Part shown: positions 19,504 to 27,319 of the stretch, piece by piece
Numbering within the stretch: position 1 is the stretch's first letter
Layout of the letters: each line of letters begins with the position of its first letter
NCBI RefSeq assembly: GCF_007990715.1
Contig: NZ_BJWY01000051.1
Coordinates: 1 to 45,757 of the forward strand
DNA length: 45,757 bases
Direction of reading: 5' to 3'
Source: Nocardia seriolae NBRC 15557
GTDB taxonomy: Bacteria; Actinomycetota; Actinomycetes; Mycobacteriales; Mycobacteriaceae
Notes under the pieces: generated by a model
The model's input: the letters and a program-made list of their open reading frames with translations, nothing else
Database searches by the model: none
What the model was told of the DNA's origin: nothing
Position numbers and translations under genes: made by a program

Positions 19504-21669
19504 TCACACCAATCCGGCGGCGTCCATGCCGCGTAGTTCCTTCTTCAGGTCGGCGATCTCGTCGCGGAGGCGGCCGGCCAGCTCGAATTGGAGTTCGCGG
19601 GCGGCGTTCATCATCTGGGCGGTCATGTCCTTGATGAGGTCGGCCAGTTCGGCGCGGGGCATGTTCTTGACGTCGCGGCCCTCGTAGACGCCCGCGCTCA
19701 CCGCGCGGCCGGGTTCGCCCTGGGCGCGGCGGCCGCGGCTGGCATTGCGGCCGGAGCCGCCGACCTCGACCTCGGTCTCCTCGGCCTCGCGGTAGACCTG
19801 GTCGAGGATGTCATTGATCTTCTTGCGCAACGGTTGCGGGTCGATACCGCGTTCCTCGTTGTAGGCGACCTGCTTGGCGCGGCGGCGCTCGGTCTCGTCG
19901 ATGGCGTGGCGCATGGAGTCGGTGATCTTGTCCGCGTACATGTGGACCTCGCCCGAGACATTGCGCGCCGCACGGCCGATGGTCTGGATGAGGCTGGTCG
20001 AGGAGCGCAGGAAGCCTTCCTTGTCGGCATCCAGGATCGCGACCAGCGACACCTCGGGCAGGTCCAGACCCTCGCGCAACAGGTTGATGCCGACCAGTAC
20101 GTCGTACTCGCCCAGCCGCAGCTGACGCAGCAACTCCACCCGGCGCAGGGTGTCGATCTCCGAATGCAGATACCGCACGCGCACACCGAGACCCAGCAGA
20201 TAGTCGGTGAGATCCTCGGCCATCTTCTTGGTCAGGGTGGTGACCAGCACGCGCTCGTCGCGCTCGGTGCGCAGCTTGATCTCGTGCACCAGATCGTCGA
20301 TCTGTCCCTTGGTCGGCTTCACCACCACGTGTGGATCCACCAGGCCGGTCGGGCGGATGACCTGCTCGACGAATTCGCCTCCGGTCTGGCCCAATTCGTA
20401 GGGGCCCGGCGTGGCCGACAGGTACACCGCCTGCCCGATCCGCTCGGCGAACTCCTCCCAGGTGAGCGGCCGATTGTCCACCGCCGACGGCAGCCGGAAG
20501 CCGTACTCCACCAGGTTCCGCTTGCGCGACATATCGCCCTCGTACATGCCGCCGATCTGCGGCACGGTCACATGCGATTCGTCGATGACGAGCAGGAAAT
20601 CCTCGGGGAAGTAATCCAGCAGCGTCGCGGGCGCGGACCCGGCGGGCCGCCCGTCGATATGCCGCGAATAATTCTCGATGCCCGAGCAGAAGCCGACCTG
20701 TTTGATCATCTCCAGGTCGTATTGGGTGCGCATCCGAAGCCGTTGCGCCTCCAGCAATTTGCCCTGCTTCTCCAATTCCGCCAGCCGCGCCTCGAGTTCC
20801 ACCTCGATATCGCCGACCGCGCGCTCCATCCGATCCGGACCCGCCACGTAGTGGGTGGCCGGGAAAATCCGGACCATATCCACCTGCCGCACCACATCAC
20901 CGGTCAGCGGGTGCAGATAGTAGAGCGCCTCGACCTCGTCCCCGAAGAATTCGATGCGCACCGCCAATTCCTCATAGGAGGGAATGATTTCGACGGTATC
21001 GCCGCGCACCCGGAACGAGCCGCGGGTGAACGACATGTCATTACGGGTGTATTGCACGTCGACCAGCAATCGCAGCAGCCGATCCCGGTCGATCTCCTCG
21101 CCGACCTCGAGCTGCACCGACCGATCGAGGTAGGACTGCGGGGTACCGAGGCCGTAGATGCACGACACCGAGGCGACCACCACCACGTCCCGCCGCGAGA
21201 GCAGGCTGGAGGTGGCCGAATGCCGCAGCCGCTCGACATCGTCGTTGATCGAGCTGTCCTTCTCGATGTAGGTATCGGTCTGCGCGATGTACGCCTCGGG
21301 CTGGTAGTAGTCGTAGTACGAGACGAAGTACTCGACCGCGTTGTTCGGCAGCATCTCGCGCAACTCGTTGGCCAGCTGCGCCGCCAGCGTCTTGTTGGGC
21401 GCCATGACCAGCGTGGGCCGCTGCAACTTCTCGATCAGCCAGGCCGTGGTGGCGGATTTACCGGTACCGGTGGCTCCGAGCAGCACCACGTCCTTCTCCC
21501 CCGCCCGGATCCGCCGTTCCAGCTCCTCGATGGCGGCAGGCTGGTCACCGGCGGGGACATGCTCGCTGACCACCTGAAATTGCCCCTGGACGCGCTCGAT
21601 CTCACCGATGGGCCGGTGCTCGGAATGAGCCAGCGGCAGGTCGTCCGGGATCTCGGTTGCGAAAGCCAT
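19504..21669 (-). CDS. uvrB: excinuclease ABC subunit UvrB
   Basis: Nucleotide excision repair helicase-like subunit of 721 residues that receives damaged DNA from UvrA and recruits UvrC. Walker A is GATGTGKS (65-72). The beta-hairpin that pries the strands is YFVSYYDYYQPEAY. Motif II is LLVIDESHVT and later motifs include AVYLSATPGPYEL and QTIGRAARN. The C-terminal UVR domain (about 676-711, ARELQFELAGRLRDEIADLK) contacts UvrC. The linker before it is Gly/Arg-rich (GGSGRNASRGRRAQGE). The ATG at 21669 follows a G-rich site; the first 25 residues are non-conserved. Its order relative to coaE and rpsA matches the mycobacterial locus. Confidence 0.97.
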   Translation of the reverse strand: MAFATEIPDDLPLAHSEHRPIGEIERVQGQFQVVSEHVPAGDQPAAIEELERRIRAGEKDVVLLGATGTGKSATTAWLIEKLQRPTLVMAPNKTLAAQLANELREMLPNNAVEYFVSYYDYYQPEAYIAQTDTYIEKDSSINDDVERLRHSATSSLLSRRDVVVVASVSCIYGLGTPQSYLDRSVQLEVGEEIDRDRLLRLLVDVQYTRNDMSFTRGSFRVRGDTVEIIPSYEELAVRIEFFGDEVEALYYLHPLTGDVVRQVDMVRIFPATHYVAGPDRMERAVGDIEVELEARLAELEKQGKLLEAQRLRMRTQYDLEMIKQVGFCSGIENYSRHIDGRPAGSAPATLLDYFPEDFLLVIDESHVTVPQIGGMYEGDMSRKRNLVEYGFRLPSAVDNRPLTWEEFAERIGQAVYLSATPGPYELGQTGGEFVEQVIRPTGLVDPHVVVKPTKGQIDDLVHEIKLRTERDERVLVTTLTKKMAEDLTDYLLGLGVRVRYLHSEIDTLRRVELLRQLRLGEYDVLVGINLLREGLDLPEVSLVAILDADKEGFLRSSTSLIQTIGRAARNVSGEVHMYADKITDSMRHAIDETERRRAKQVAYNEERGIDPQPLRKKINDILDQVYREAEETEVEVGGSGRNASRGRRAQGEPGRAVSAGVYEGRDVKNMPRAELADLIKDMTAQMMNAARELQFELAGRLRDEIADLKKELRGMDAAGLV

Positions 21670-21970
21670 GCCCCCAGCCTAGGACGCCCCACCGACAAGT
21701 TCGGCGCGGCCGGTGCCCGGAATTCGCGGAGCGATGGCTCCGACCGCGAACCCACGTTCGCGCCGCAATGTCCCGGCCCGAAGTCTCTAGTCTCGCACTC
21801 AATTCGGTAAAGGACTTCCAATGTCCGAATTGCCGCCCAGCCCAATGGATTTCACGCCGACCCGGCTCCGCGATGTCGCGTAGATCTCAGTCCGTTCACG
21901 GGGGTTTGAATCACGTTCCCCGGGTGTACTCTGGGCTCGCTGGTCGCACGATTCGAGAAGAGGCAGGGCG
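21670..21970. other. intergenic region between uvrB and DUF402 copy 1
   Basis: About 300 bases holding the divergent promoters of uvrB and the DUF402 gene. A GGGGGTTTGAATC stretch near 21899-21911 recalls a tRNA T-arm but no cloverleaf can be drawn. No LexA (SOS) box could be recognised by eye. Nothing else is supported. Confidence 0.45.
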
Positions 21971-22555
21971 ATGACCGGTCTGCATACGCCACAGCGGAAT
22001 TCCATCAATGGCGCACGCGCACACCACACGATCGGCGACACTCCTGCGGTGCCACCGCATCGCCCCAGGCTCGAATACTTCAATATCGCGGATCTCTCGT
22101 GGACCGATTATCGCGGGTTCTTACACCCCGTGGAGCGGATCCATGCAGAACCGTTCGGTCTGTATGTGGAACGGACCGTGGACAATCCGCGCTACCACTA
22201 CATCGAGACCTGGATGCTGCCCGAGCTCGGGCTGCGCGCCACGGTCTACCACCTGCGCCCCGGCCACGACCGCGGCCAGACCTACTACCTCGACATCGGC
22301 GACTACGGCCCGTGCGAGGCCAAGAAGTGGCGGGCCGAGAGCCACTATCTGCACGTGGTGGCGCGCCCGGGCCAGGTCCCCGAGCTGGTCGGCATCGACG
22401 AGTTGCTGACCGCCCACGCCGCAGGGCATTTCGACACCGAGCGCACCCACGGAGCCATCGCGCGGGCCGCGGCGGTGGTGGACGGCATCGCCGGTTGCGG
22501 TCACGATGTCGATCGCTGGCTGGCGAGCCAGGGCATCACGCTCAGCTGGCTCTAG
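21971..22555 (+). CDS. DUF402 domain protein, copy 1 (FomD/Ntdp-like fold)
   Basis: Protein of 194 residues with a DUF402 domain from about residue 33 (RPRLEYFNIADL) to the end. Conserved features are FGLYVERTVDNPRYHYIETW, the YYLDIGDYGP strand and a C-terminal helical segment ending WLASQGITLSWL. DUF402 proteins characterised elsewhere (FomD, staphylococcal Ntdp) are metal-dependent nucleoside diphosphatases; that activity is possible here but not shown by the sequence. The first 32 residues are an extra His/Pro-rich extension absent from copy 2. Copy 2 lies 700 bases downstream in the same orientation, separated by an opposing secreted-protein gene. The ATG follows a purine-rich GAGGCAGGGCG. 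Confidence 0.8.
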   Translation: MTGLHTPQRNSINGARAHHTIGDTPAVPPHRPRLEYFNIADLSWTDYRGFLHPVERIHAEPFGLYVERTVDNPRYHYIETWMLPELGLRATVYHLRPGHDRGQTYYLDIGDYGPCEAKKWRAESHYLHVVARPGQVPELVGIDELLTAHAAGHFDTERTHGAIARAAAVVDGIAGCGHDVDRWLASQGITLSWL

Positions 22556-22578
22556 CGACGACACCGCCATAAAGACAA

Positions 22579-22607
22579 CCGCCCGGTCCGAAAGGCGGAC
22601 CGGGCGG
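22579..22607. terminator. bidirectional hairpin terminator
   Basis: CCGCCCGGTCCG (22579-22590) pairs perfectly with CGGACCGGGCGG (22596-22607) around AAAGG. It lies between the DUF402 copy 1 stop and the convergent secreted-protein stop. Confidence 0.85.
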
Positions 22608-22634
22608 GGCCGAAGCTTGCTGTCCGTCCTCCGA

Positions 22635-23060
22635 CTAGCCGGACAGGCTCGGCAGCAGTCCGTTCAGGCCGCAGCCGAAGCTACCGAAGCTGCTGGCCGG
22701 ATCCACCTGGACGGTAATCGACTTCGAGATCAGGTCCTGGGTGGCGGTCAGCGTGTGCGACCCGGCGGTGCTGGGCGTCCAGTTGATGGTGGCCTTGCCG
22801 TTCAACAGGCCCGGGCTGACCGGACTGCCGGTCAGTTCGGTGCCGTTGTCCCGGAAGGCCACCGACAGCAGCCGGTCCACATCCAGGGTCGCGGTCAGGG
22901 TGTAGGAGCAGCCGACATTGTGGGTGGATCCGCCCGACACTTGCAGATCGGACGGCCACGCCCCGGCCTGCGGCGCAGCCAGGACGATCACTCCGGCCAC
23001 CGCGCCGAAGGTCGTGACTCCCAGGCCGGCCCGGCGGGCGCGGGCTGTTTGTTCGTTCAT
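22635..23060 (-). CDS. small secreted Ig-like protein
   Basis: Exported protein of about 141 residues. ATG 23060 has AAGGAA eight bases upstream; an upstream in-frame start lacks one. A Sec signal peptide is clear: Arg-rich n-region (ARARRAG), hydrophobic core (AVAGVIVLAAP) and a likely cut after AGA at residue 34. The mature part is a single beta-sandwich-like domain ending in NWTPSTAGSHTLTATQ, a pattern of bacterial Ig-like repeats, with Cys51 and a Cys near residue 129 that could form a disulfide. No catalytic residues are evident, so an adhesive, structural or ligand-binding role at the cell surface is most likely. It sits on the opposite strand between two DUF402 paralogues. Confidence 0.78.
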   Translation of the reverse strand: MNEQTARARRAGLGVTTFGAVAGVIVLAAPQAGAWPSDLQVSGGSTHNVGCSYTLTATLDVDRLLSVAFRDNGTELTGSPVSPGLLNGKATINWTPSTAGSHTLTATQDLISKSITVQVDPASSFGSFGCGLNGLLPSLSG

Positions 23061-23258
23061 GCAGGTAATTTCCTTGGGTTGAGGTACCCGCCCAGGCGCG
23101 GCGGGTGGTCGCGCGAAGAAGCAGCGCACCCGCACATTAGCGAAACACGAGCGCTTCAGATGTTGTTTTCGGTAAATTCGCCCCGCTCGGCACCCGATTC
23201 CAGCAATCTATGGGCGACGCGACATCCGCTCCCCTGGACGACCGCCGCCGGACACGCG

Positions 23259-23796
23259 ATGCTGAATGGCATGACTCGGGCACCCGCGGTAGACCTGCAC
23301 CGACCCAAGGTTGAGTACTTCAATATCGACGAGCTCACCAATATCGACCCCAAGGGTTTCGTGCGGCAGGTGGAGCGCTACCAGGTCGAGCCCTGGGGCC
23401 TGTACATGGCCCGAACCTCCGACCATCCCGAGTTCCACTACATCGAATCCTGGCTGCTGCCAACGGTGTCGCTGCGCGCCACGGTCTTCCACTTCACCCC
23501 CGCGCACCTGGCGCGACCAGGACTACTACGTCGACATCGGCGAATTCGAGCAGGTCGCCCCGAAGCAGTGGAAGTCCGTGGACCACTACCTGGACCTGGT
23601 GGTGCGCCAGGGCCGCGAGGTCGAGCTACTCGACGTGGACGAACTGCTCGCCGCCCACGCCGCGGGTTACCTCACCCTGACCGAGGCCCAGCAGGCCATC
23701 GAATCGGCCACCGCGACCATCGACGGAATCGCCGCGCACGGCCACAATTTCGAGGACTGGCTGGCCTCGAAGGGGATCACGCTGACCTGGATGTGA
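23259..23796 (+). pseudogene. DUF402 domain protein, copy 2, frameshifted near 23511
   Basis: Second DUF402 gene, probably the Rv1632c counterpart beside coaE. The 5' part (from ATG 23259 or 23271) reads RPKVEYFNIDELTNIDPKGF and FHYIESWLLPTVSLRATVFH. After HFTPAHL the matching continuation, RDQDYYVDIGEFEQ to WLASKGITLTWM, lies in another frame. Alignment to copy 1 (YHLRPGHDRGQTYYLDIG) indicates one extra base, most simply a G at about 23511, or a two-base loss. As given, translation of the 5' frame would run past the domain. This is either a true pseudogene or a sequencing error; the downstream frame is otherwise undamaged, which suggests recent or artefactual damage. Its end overlaps the coaE 3' end by 20 bases. 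Confidence 0.75.
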
Positions 23797-24979
23797 GGCG
23801 CGCGAAGACCGCGTCGAACCACGGTTCCTTCACGGCGAGATAGGCCTCCATGGCAGCGGCGCCGGTCAGGCCCGCCGCCTTCGCCTCCGCCGCGCGCTTG
23901 ACCTCGACGTACTCCGCGCGCGCCGACGCATCGGACCGCAGCCGGTCACGGAAGTCCAGCGCGAACCGCTGACCGGGCGAACCGGCCACGCGCACATGGA
24001 TATTCGCCAACCGGCCGGGATCGGCGTTGCCGTGCAGCCGCTTGGCCCACAGCGCGGTATCGAGGCCCATCGGATCGGCGGCGGTCGGCTTGGGATTGTC
24101 GCCGGTGATGTGCTCGACGCGCGGGAAACCCGCGCCCGTCAACCGGTCCCGCAGCGCGTCGGCGACCTCCAGGCTCGCCACGGAGATCTGCAGGTCGATG
24201 ACGTCCTTGGCGGGCAGTCCGGGCACCGAGGTCGAGCCGATGTGCTCGATGCCCAGCGCGTCGCCGCCGCACACCATTGCCAGCCGCGCGATCAGCCGCT
24301 GCGCCTGGACCGGCCACTCCGGATTCGAATCCACCAGCCGCGGCGACCCTTCCGCCCGCGCGGGGGTGCCGGTGCGGAGATTGCGCTCGAACGGAATCAG
24401 CCGCTCGTCCCAGAGGCGGTGCACCGCCGCGTCGATCTCGCCGTTCGCGCCATTGTTGTCGAGCAGCACGTCGGCCGCGGCATGTCGTTGCGCGTCGGTG
24501 GCCTGGGCGGCGATGCGGGCGCGCGCGTCGGCCTCGTCGATACCGCGGAACCGCACCAGGCGCTCGACGCGGGTCTCCTCGGCGACGTCGACGATGACCA
24601 CCAGGTTCATGAACGGCCCCAGCCCGTTCTCGACCAGCAGCGGAATGTCCTGCACCACAAGGCCGTCGGCGGGTGCGGCGGCGATGAGTTCGGCGGTGCG
24701 CTTGCCGACCAGCGGGTGGGTGATGCCGTTGAGGGTGGCGCGGGCCTCGTCGGTGGCGAAGGCCTTGGCGGCCAGGGCCGGTCGGTCCAGGCTGCCGTCG
24801 GCGTCGAGGATGTCATCGCCGAACGCCGCGACCAGGGCGGCCAGGCCCTCGGTGCCGGGTGCGACCACCTCGCGGGCGATGACATCGCTGTCCACCACGA
24901 CGGCGCCGAGCTCGGTGAGAATGCGGGCCACGGTGGATTTGCCCGCGCCCATGCCTCCGGTGAGACCGATTCGCAACAT
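23777..24979 (-). CDS. coaE: dephospho-CoA kinase fused to GrpB/UPF0157 domain
   Basis: Catalyses the last step of coenzyme A synthesis, phosphorylating dephospho-CoA. The 400-residue protein starts at ATG 24979 with MLRIGLTGGMGAGKS; the P-loop is residues 8-15. The kinase region (1-200) shows VVVDSDVIAREVV, THPLV, VVQDIPLLVENGL and the lid region RVERLVRFRGID. From about residue 215 a GrpB-like (UPF0157, nucleotidyltransferase-fold) domain follows: VDSNPEWPVQAQRL, IEHIGSTSVPGLPAKDVIDLQI and NIHVRVAGS. This fusion is typical of Mycobacteriales; the function of the second domain is unsettled. The ribosome binding site is weak. The 3' end overlaps the DUF402 copy 2 end by 20 bases. Confidence 0.95.
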   Translation of the reverse strand: MLRIGLTGGMGAGKSTVARILTELGAVVVDSDVIAREVVAPGTEGLAALVAAFGDDILDADGSLDRPALAAKAFATDEARATLNGITHPLVGKRTAELIAAAPADGLVVQDIPLLVENGLGPFMNLVVIVDVAEETRVERLVRFRGIDEADARARIAAQATDAQRHAAADVLLDNNGANGEIDAAVHRLWDERLIPFERNLRTGTPARAEGSPRLVDSNPEWPVQAQRLIARLAMVCGGDALGIEHIGSTSVPGLPAKDVIDLQISVASLEVADALRDRLTGAGFPRVEHITGDNPKPTAADPMGLDTALWAKRLHGNADPGRLANIHVRVAGSPGQRFALDFRDRLRSDASARAEYVEVKRAAEAKAAGLTGAAAMEAYLAVKEPWFDAVFARLTSRSA

Positions 24980-25247
24980 TCGACCAGTCTCGCATTGCGG
25001 CCGGTCGCGGGGGCGTTCAGGGTTACCCACTCGGAGCTGCGGTTTCACCTGCAAGCACACCGCTTGGCCATTCCGTGATATCGGCGAGATCATTTCGCAA
25101 CTTTTTCGGTCGATCCAGACCGTTTGTCGGCAACATTCCGACACGCCGGGGCACACGTCGCGCAAAATTCGGTAACCCGCACTTTTGTTCGGCTAAGGTT
25201 CGCCGCAGGCGATAGTGGGCCGGTAACACGCAAGAGAAGGAACATCA

Positions 25248-25466
25248 GTGGGCACCAACAAACTCCAGACGGGTCGCCACCGTCTGGGCCTGGCGGGCAC
25301 CGTGCATTGCCTCGAGATCCCCGCCGTCGCAGCCGCTCTCGCCGAATACCGGCGACCCTGGCTCACCGCGCTGCTCAGTCCGGCCCGGCACAGCATGGCG
25401 GCCCTGCGAAAACGATCACCCGAGACGGCCGTGATGCGCCGCTGGGTGCCTGCCACCGTCGGCTGA
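25248..25466 (+). CDS. 72-residue basic hypothetical protein
   Basis: Short frame from GTG 25248 with AGAAGGA six or seven bases upstream, followed by a strong hairpin. The protein is basic and Ala/Leu/Arg-rich, beginning MGTNKLQTGRHRLGLAGT with a central hydrophobic stretch (IPAVAAALAEY) and a conserved-looking end MRRWVPATVG. No known domain was recognised. A TAAGGT hexamer at about 25193-25198 could be a -10. It is divergent from coaE across 268 bases. The defined ribosome binding site and terminator make it more likely real than a chance ORF. Confidence 0.55.
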   Translation: MGTNKLQTGRHRLGLAGTVHCLEIPAVAAALAEYRRPWLTALLSPARHSMAALRKRSPETAVMRRWVPATVG

Positions 25467-25475
25467 TTCCACCCC

Positions 25476-25523
25476 CGAAACGCACAGTGGCTCAGCCCTT
25501 TCGGACCGAGCCACTGGTTTCGT
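25476..25523. terminator. bidirectional hairpin terminator (72-aa gene / phospholipase)
   Basis: CAGTGGCTC (25485-25493) pairs with GAGCCACTG (25508-25516); the outer CGAAAC/GTTTCG (25476-25481, 25518-25523) extends the stem after a small bulge. It separates two convergent genes. Confidence 0.8.
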
Positions 25524-25562
25524 GTGCGTGTTACCCGAAGCAGTTCGGGCGATTACGCAGGG

Positions 25563-27086
25563 TCACCGGATACCGCTGGGCCGACGCCGCGTGCCGGGAT
25601 CCTGCACGGGCATGGCGTTGGGCGGCACCGGGTAGGGCGCTCCCGCACCCGCCGTACCGAGCCCGATATTCGGACCGCATTGCGCGAGCGCCTCATTGAC
25701 CTTCCGATCCGCCGGGGCGAACACGGGCTTCGAGGCGTCCGGACCCGAGGCGAAGTCGAAGGCCGAGGTCATGTCCCCGGTCACGCCCCGCCGCCACGCG
25801 GTCAGGTTGGGCACGTCCACGCCGAAGCGCTTCTCGATCAGCCGCAGCTGCGAGGTGTGGTCGAAGGTCTCCGACGCCACCAGGCCGCCCCGGCTGTAGG
25901 GCGAGATCACCAGGCACGGAACGCGATAGCCGAGCCCGATCGGACCGGTGATGCCCTCGAACTTCGAGGCCAGCGGCGCGGTGATGAACTCACCCGGGGT
26001 GCCCGCGGGCGGGGTCGGCGGGGTGACGTGGTCGAAGAAGCCGCCGTTCTCGTCGTAGCTGATGATCAGCGCGGTCTTCTCCCACACCGCCGGATTCGAG
26101 GTGAGGATGTCGAGCACCTGCATGATGCCGACCGCGCCGAAGGCGGGCGGCAGCGCCGGGTGCTCGCAGTTGAGCAGCGACGGGATCACCCAGGACACCG
26201 CGGGTAGCTGGTTGGCGGCCACATCGGCGGCGAAGTCCGACGGGTAGGCCGGGGCCTTACCGCGCCGTGCCAGTTCGGAATTCGGGTCGGCGGCCTGCTT
26301 GAAGCAGCCCAGCATGCCGTCGAGGATCACCGAGGACAGCGGGCCGATATCGCGGTTGTTGTAGATCTTCCAGCTCACGCCCGCGTCGGAGAGGTTCTCC
26401 GGCATGGTCCGCCAGCTGTAGGCGTTCTGCGGGATCAGCGTCGGGGTCTCGAGCAGCGGGCCGCCGTTGAGACCGTCCGGGTCGATGGTGCCCGACATCC
26501 AGTACAGGCGGTTGGGGTCGGTCGGGCCGAGCACCGAGCAGTGGTAGTTGTCGCACACGGTGAAGGCATCGGCGAGATCCCAGTGCACCGGGATGTCGTC
26601 CTTGGTGTAGTAACCCATTGCGGCGGGCCCGTTTCCGGCGCCGACGGCCTCGATGGACATGGGCATCCAGGCGTCGTTCTTGCCGCCGTTCCACGCCTTG
26701 TGCATGCCGACCCAGCCGTGGTCGGGGTCGTTGATGCACTCACCGTCGAGGCTCGCGCCGCGGGTGGTGTCGAGGCGGAACGGGTTGATGAAGCCGTCCG
26801 GGGTCGGGCCGACGCCGGGCGCGTAGCCGTACTGGTTCCAGGCCGGGGACGGGTCGCCGAAGCCGCGCACGCCGGACATGGTGCCGAAGTAGTGGTCGAA
26901 GGACCGGTTCTCCTGCATGAGCAGCACGATGTGCTCGATGTCGCCGAGCCCGCCCATGCCCGCCGGATCCGCGGCGTAGGCCCGCTCGATGATCGGGCCG
27001 GCCAGTGAGGCAAGGGAAGCCGCACCACCCGCAGCCATGGCTTTCGCCAGAAAATCACGTCTGTTGATGCCGGCGAACACGCCCAT
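25563..27086 (-). CDS. Tat-exported phospholipase C / phosphoesterase family protein
   Basis: Secreted phosphoesterase of 507 residues related to mycobacterial PlcA-D and Pseudomonas PlcH-type enzymes. The N-terminus has a twin-arginine signal (NRRDFLAKAMAAGG, residues 8-21) and a probable cut after AYA near residue 38. The catalytic N-terminal motif HIVLLMQENRSFDHYFGTM supplies metal ligands and the nucleophile-region residues of the family. Later motifs include DPDHGW, YHCSVLGPTDPNRLYWMSG, IISYDENGGFFDHV (metal ligands) and RVPCLVISPYSRGG. Expected substrates are phospholipids or other phosphodiesters outside the cell. It is a single gene without a PlcR partner, and divergent from the MMPL exporter across 233 bases. 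Confidence 0.93.
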   Translation of the reverse strand: MGVFAGINRRDFLAKAMAAGGAASLASLAGPIIERAYAADPAGMGGLGDIEHIVLLMQENRSFDHYFGTMSGVRGFGDPSPAWNQYGYAPGVGPTPDGFINPFRLDTTRGASLDGECINDPDHGWVGMHKAWNGGKNDAWMPMSIEAVGAGNGPAAMGYYTKDDIPVHWDLADAFTVCDNYHCSVLGPTDPNRLYWMSGTIDPDGLNGGPLLETPTLIPQNAYSWRTMPENLSDAGVSWKIYNNRDIGPLSSVILDGMLGCFKQAADPNSELARRGKAPAYPSDFAADVAANQLPAVSWVIPSLLNCEHPALPPAFGAVGIMQVLDILTSNPAVWEKTALIISYDENGGFFDHVTPPTPPAGTPGEFITAPLASKFEGITGPIGLGYRVPCLVISPYSRGGLVASETFDHTSQLRLIEKRFGVDVPNLTAWRRGVTGDMTSAFDFASGPDASKPVFAPADRKVNEALAQCGPNIGLGTAGAGAPYPVPPNAMPVQDPGTRRRPSGIR

Positions 27087-27121
27087 GCTCCGGTAGTGCC
27101 TTCCCGCTAGGAGTGAAGTGA

Positions 27122-27190
27122 ATGATCCGCGCAGAACCTATCCGGTCGCACGTCCAGTTCGCATCCAACCTTCGAATGATGACGGCCTAG
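27122..27190 (+). CDS. possible 22-residue upstream peptide ORF
   Basis: ATG 27122 is eight bases after AGGAG and opens a 22-codon frame (MIRAEPIRSHVQFASN..) ending TAG at 27188-27190, about 130 bases before the MMPL gene and upstream of its presumed promoter. It may be chance. No terminator-like structure directly follows. Confidence 0.2.
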   Translation: MIRAEPIRSHVQFASNLRMMTA

Positions 27191-27277
27191 CGAACCACTC
27201 GTAACCGTAGTGGGTCCAGTCGTGGATTCCTGACAGTGACTTGCACCCCATTGCCGGGGCGGCCTAAGCTTGCGGCC

Positions 27278-27302
27278 ATATCTGATAGTGACTATCAGGT
27301 AT
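27278..27302. promoter_or_regulatory. palindromic operator upstream of the MMPL gene
   Basis: CTGATAG (27282-27288), TGA, CTATCAG (27292-27298), flanked by ATA and TAT after one mismatched pair, gives a 25-base dyad. It ends 17 bases before the ATG. A TTGCAC (27241) and TAAGCT (about 27265) pair could be the promoter, putting the site at the transcription start. It is the likely target of the TetR protein encoded convergently. Confidence 0.75.
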
Positions 27303-27319
27303 CAACCGCGGGAGGCACC

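Noticed and set aside
21890..21925. GGGTTTGAATC resembling a tRNA T-arm
   Set aside because: No complete cloverleaf on either strand.
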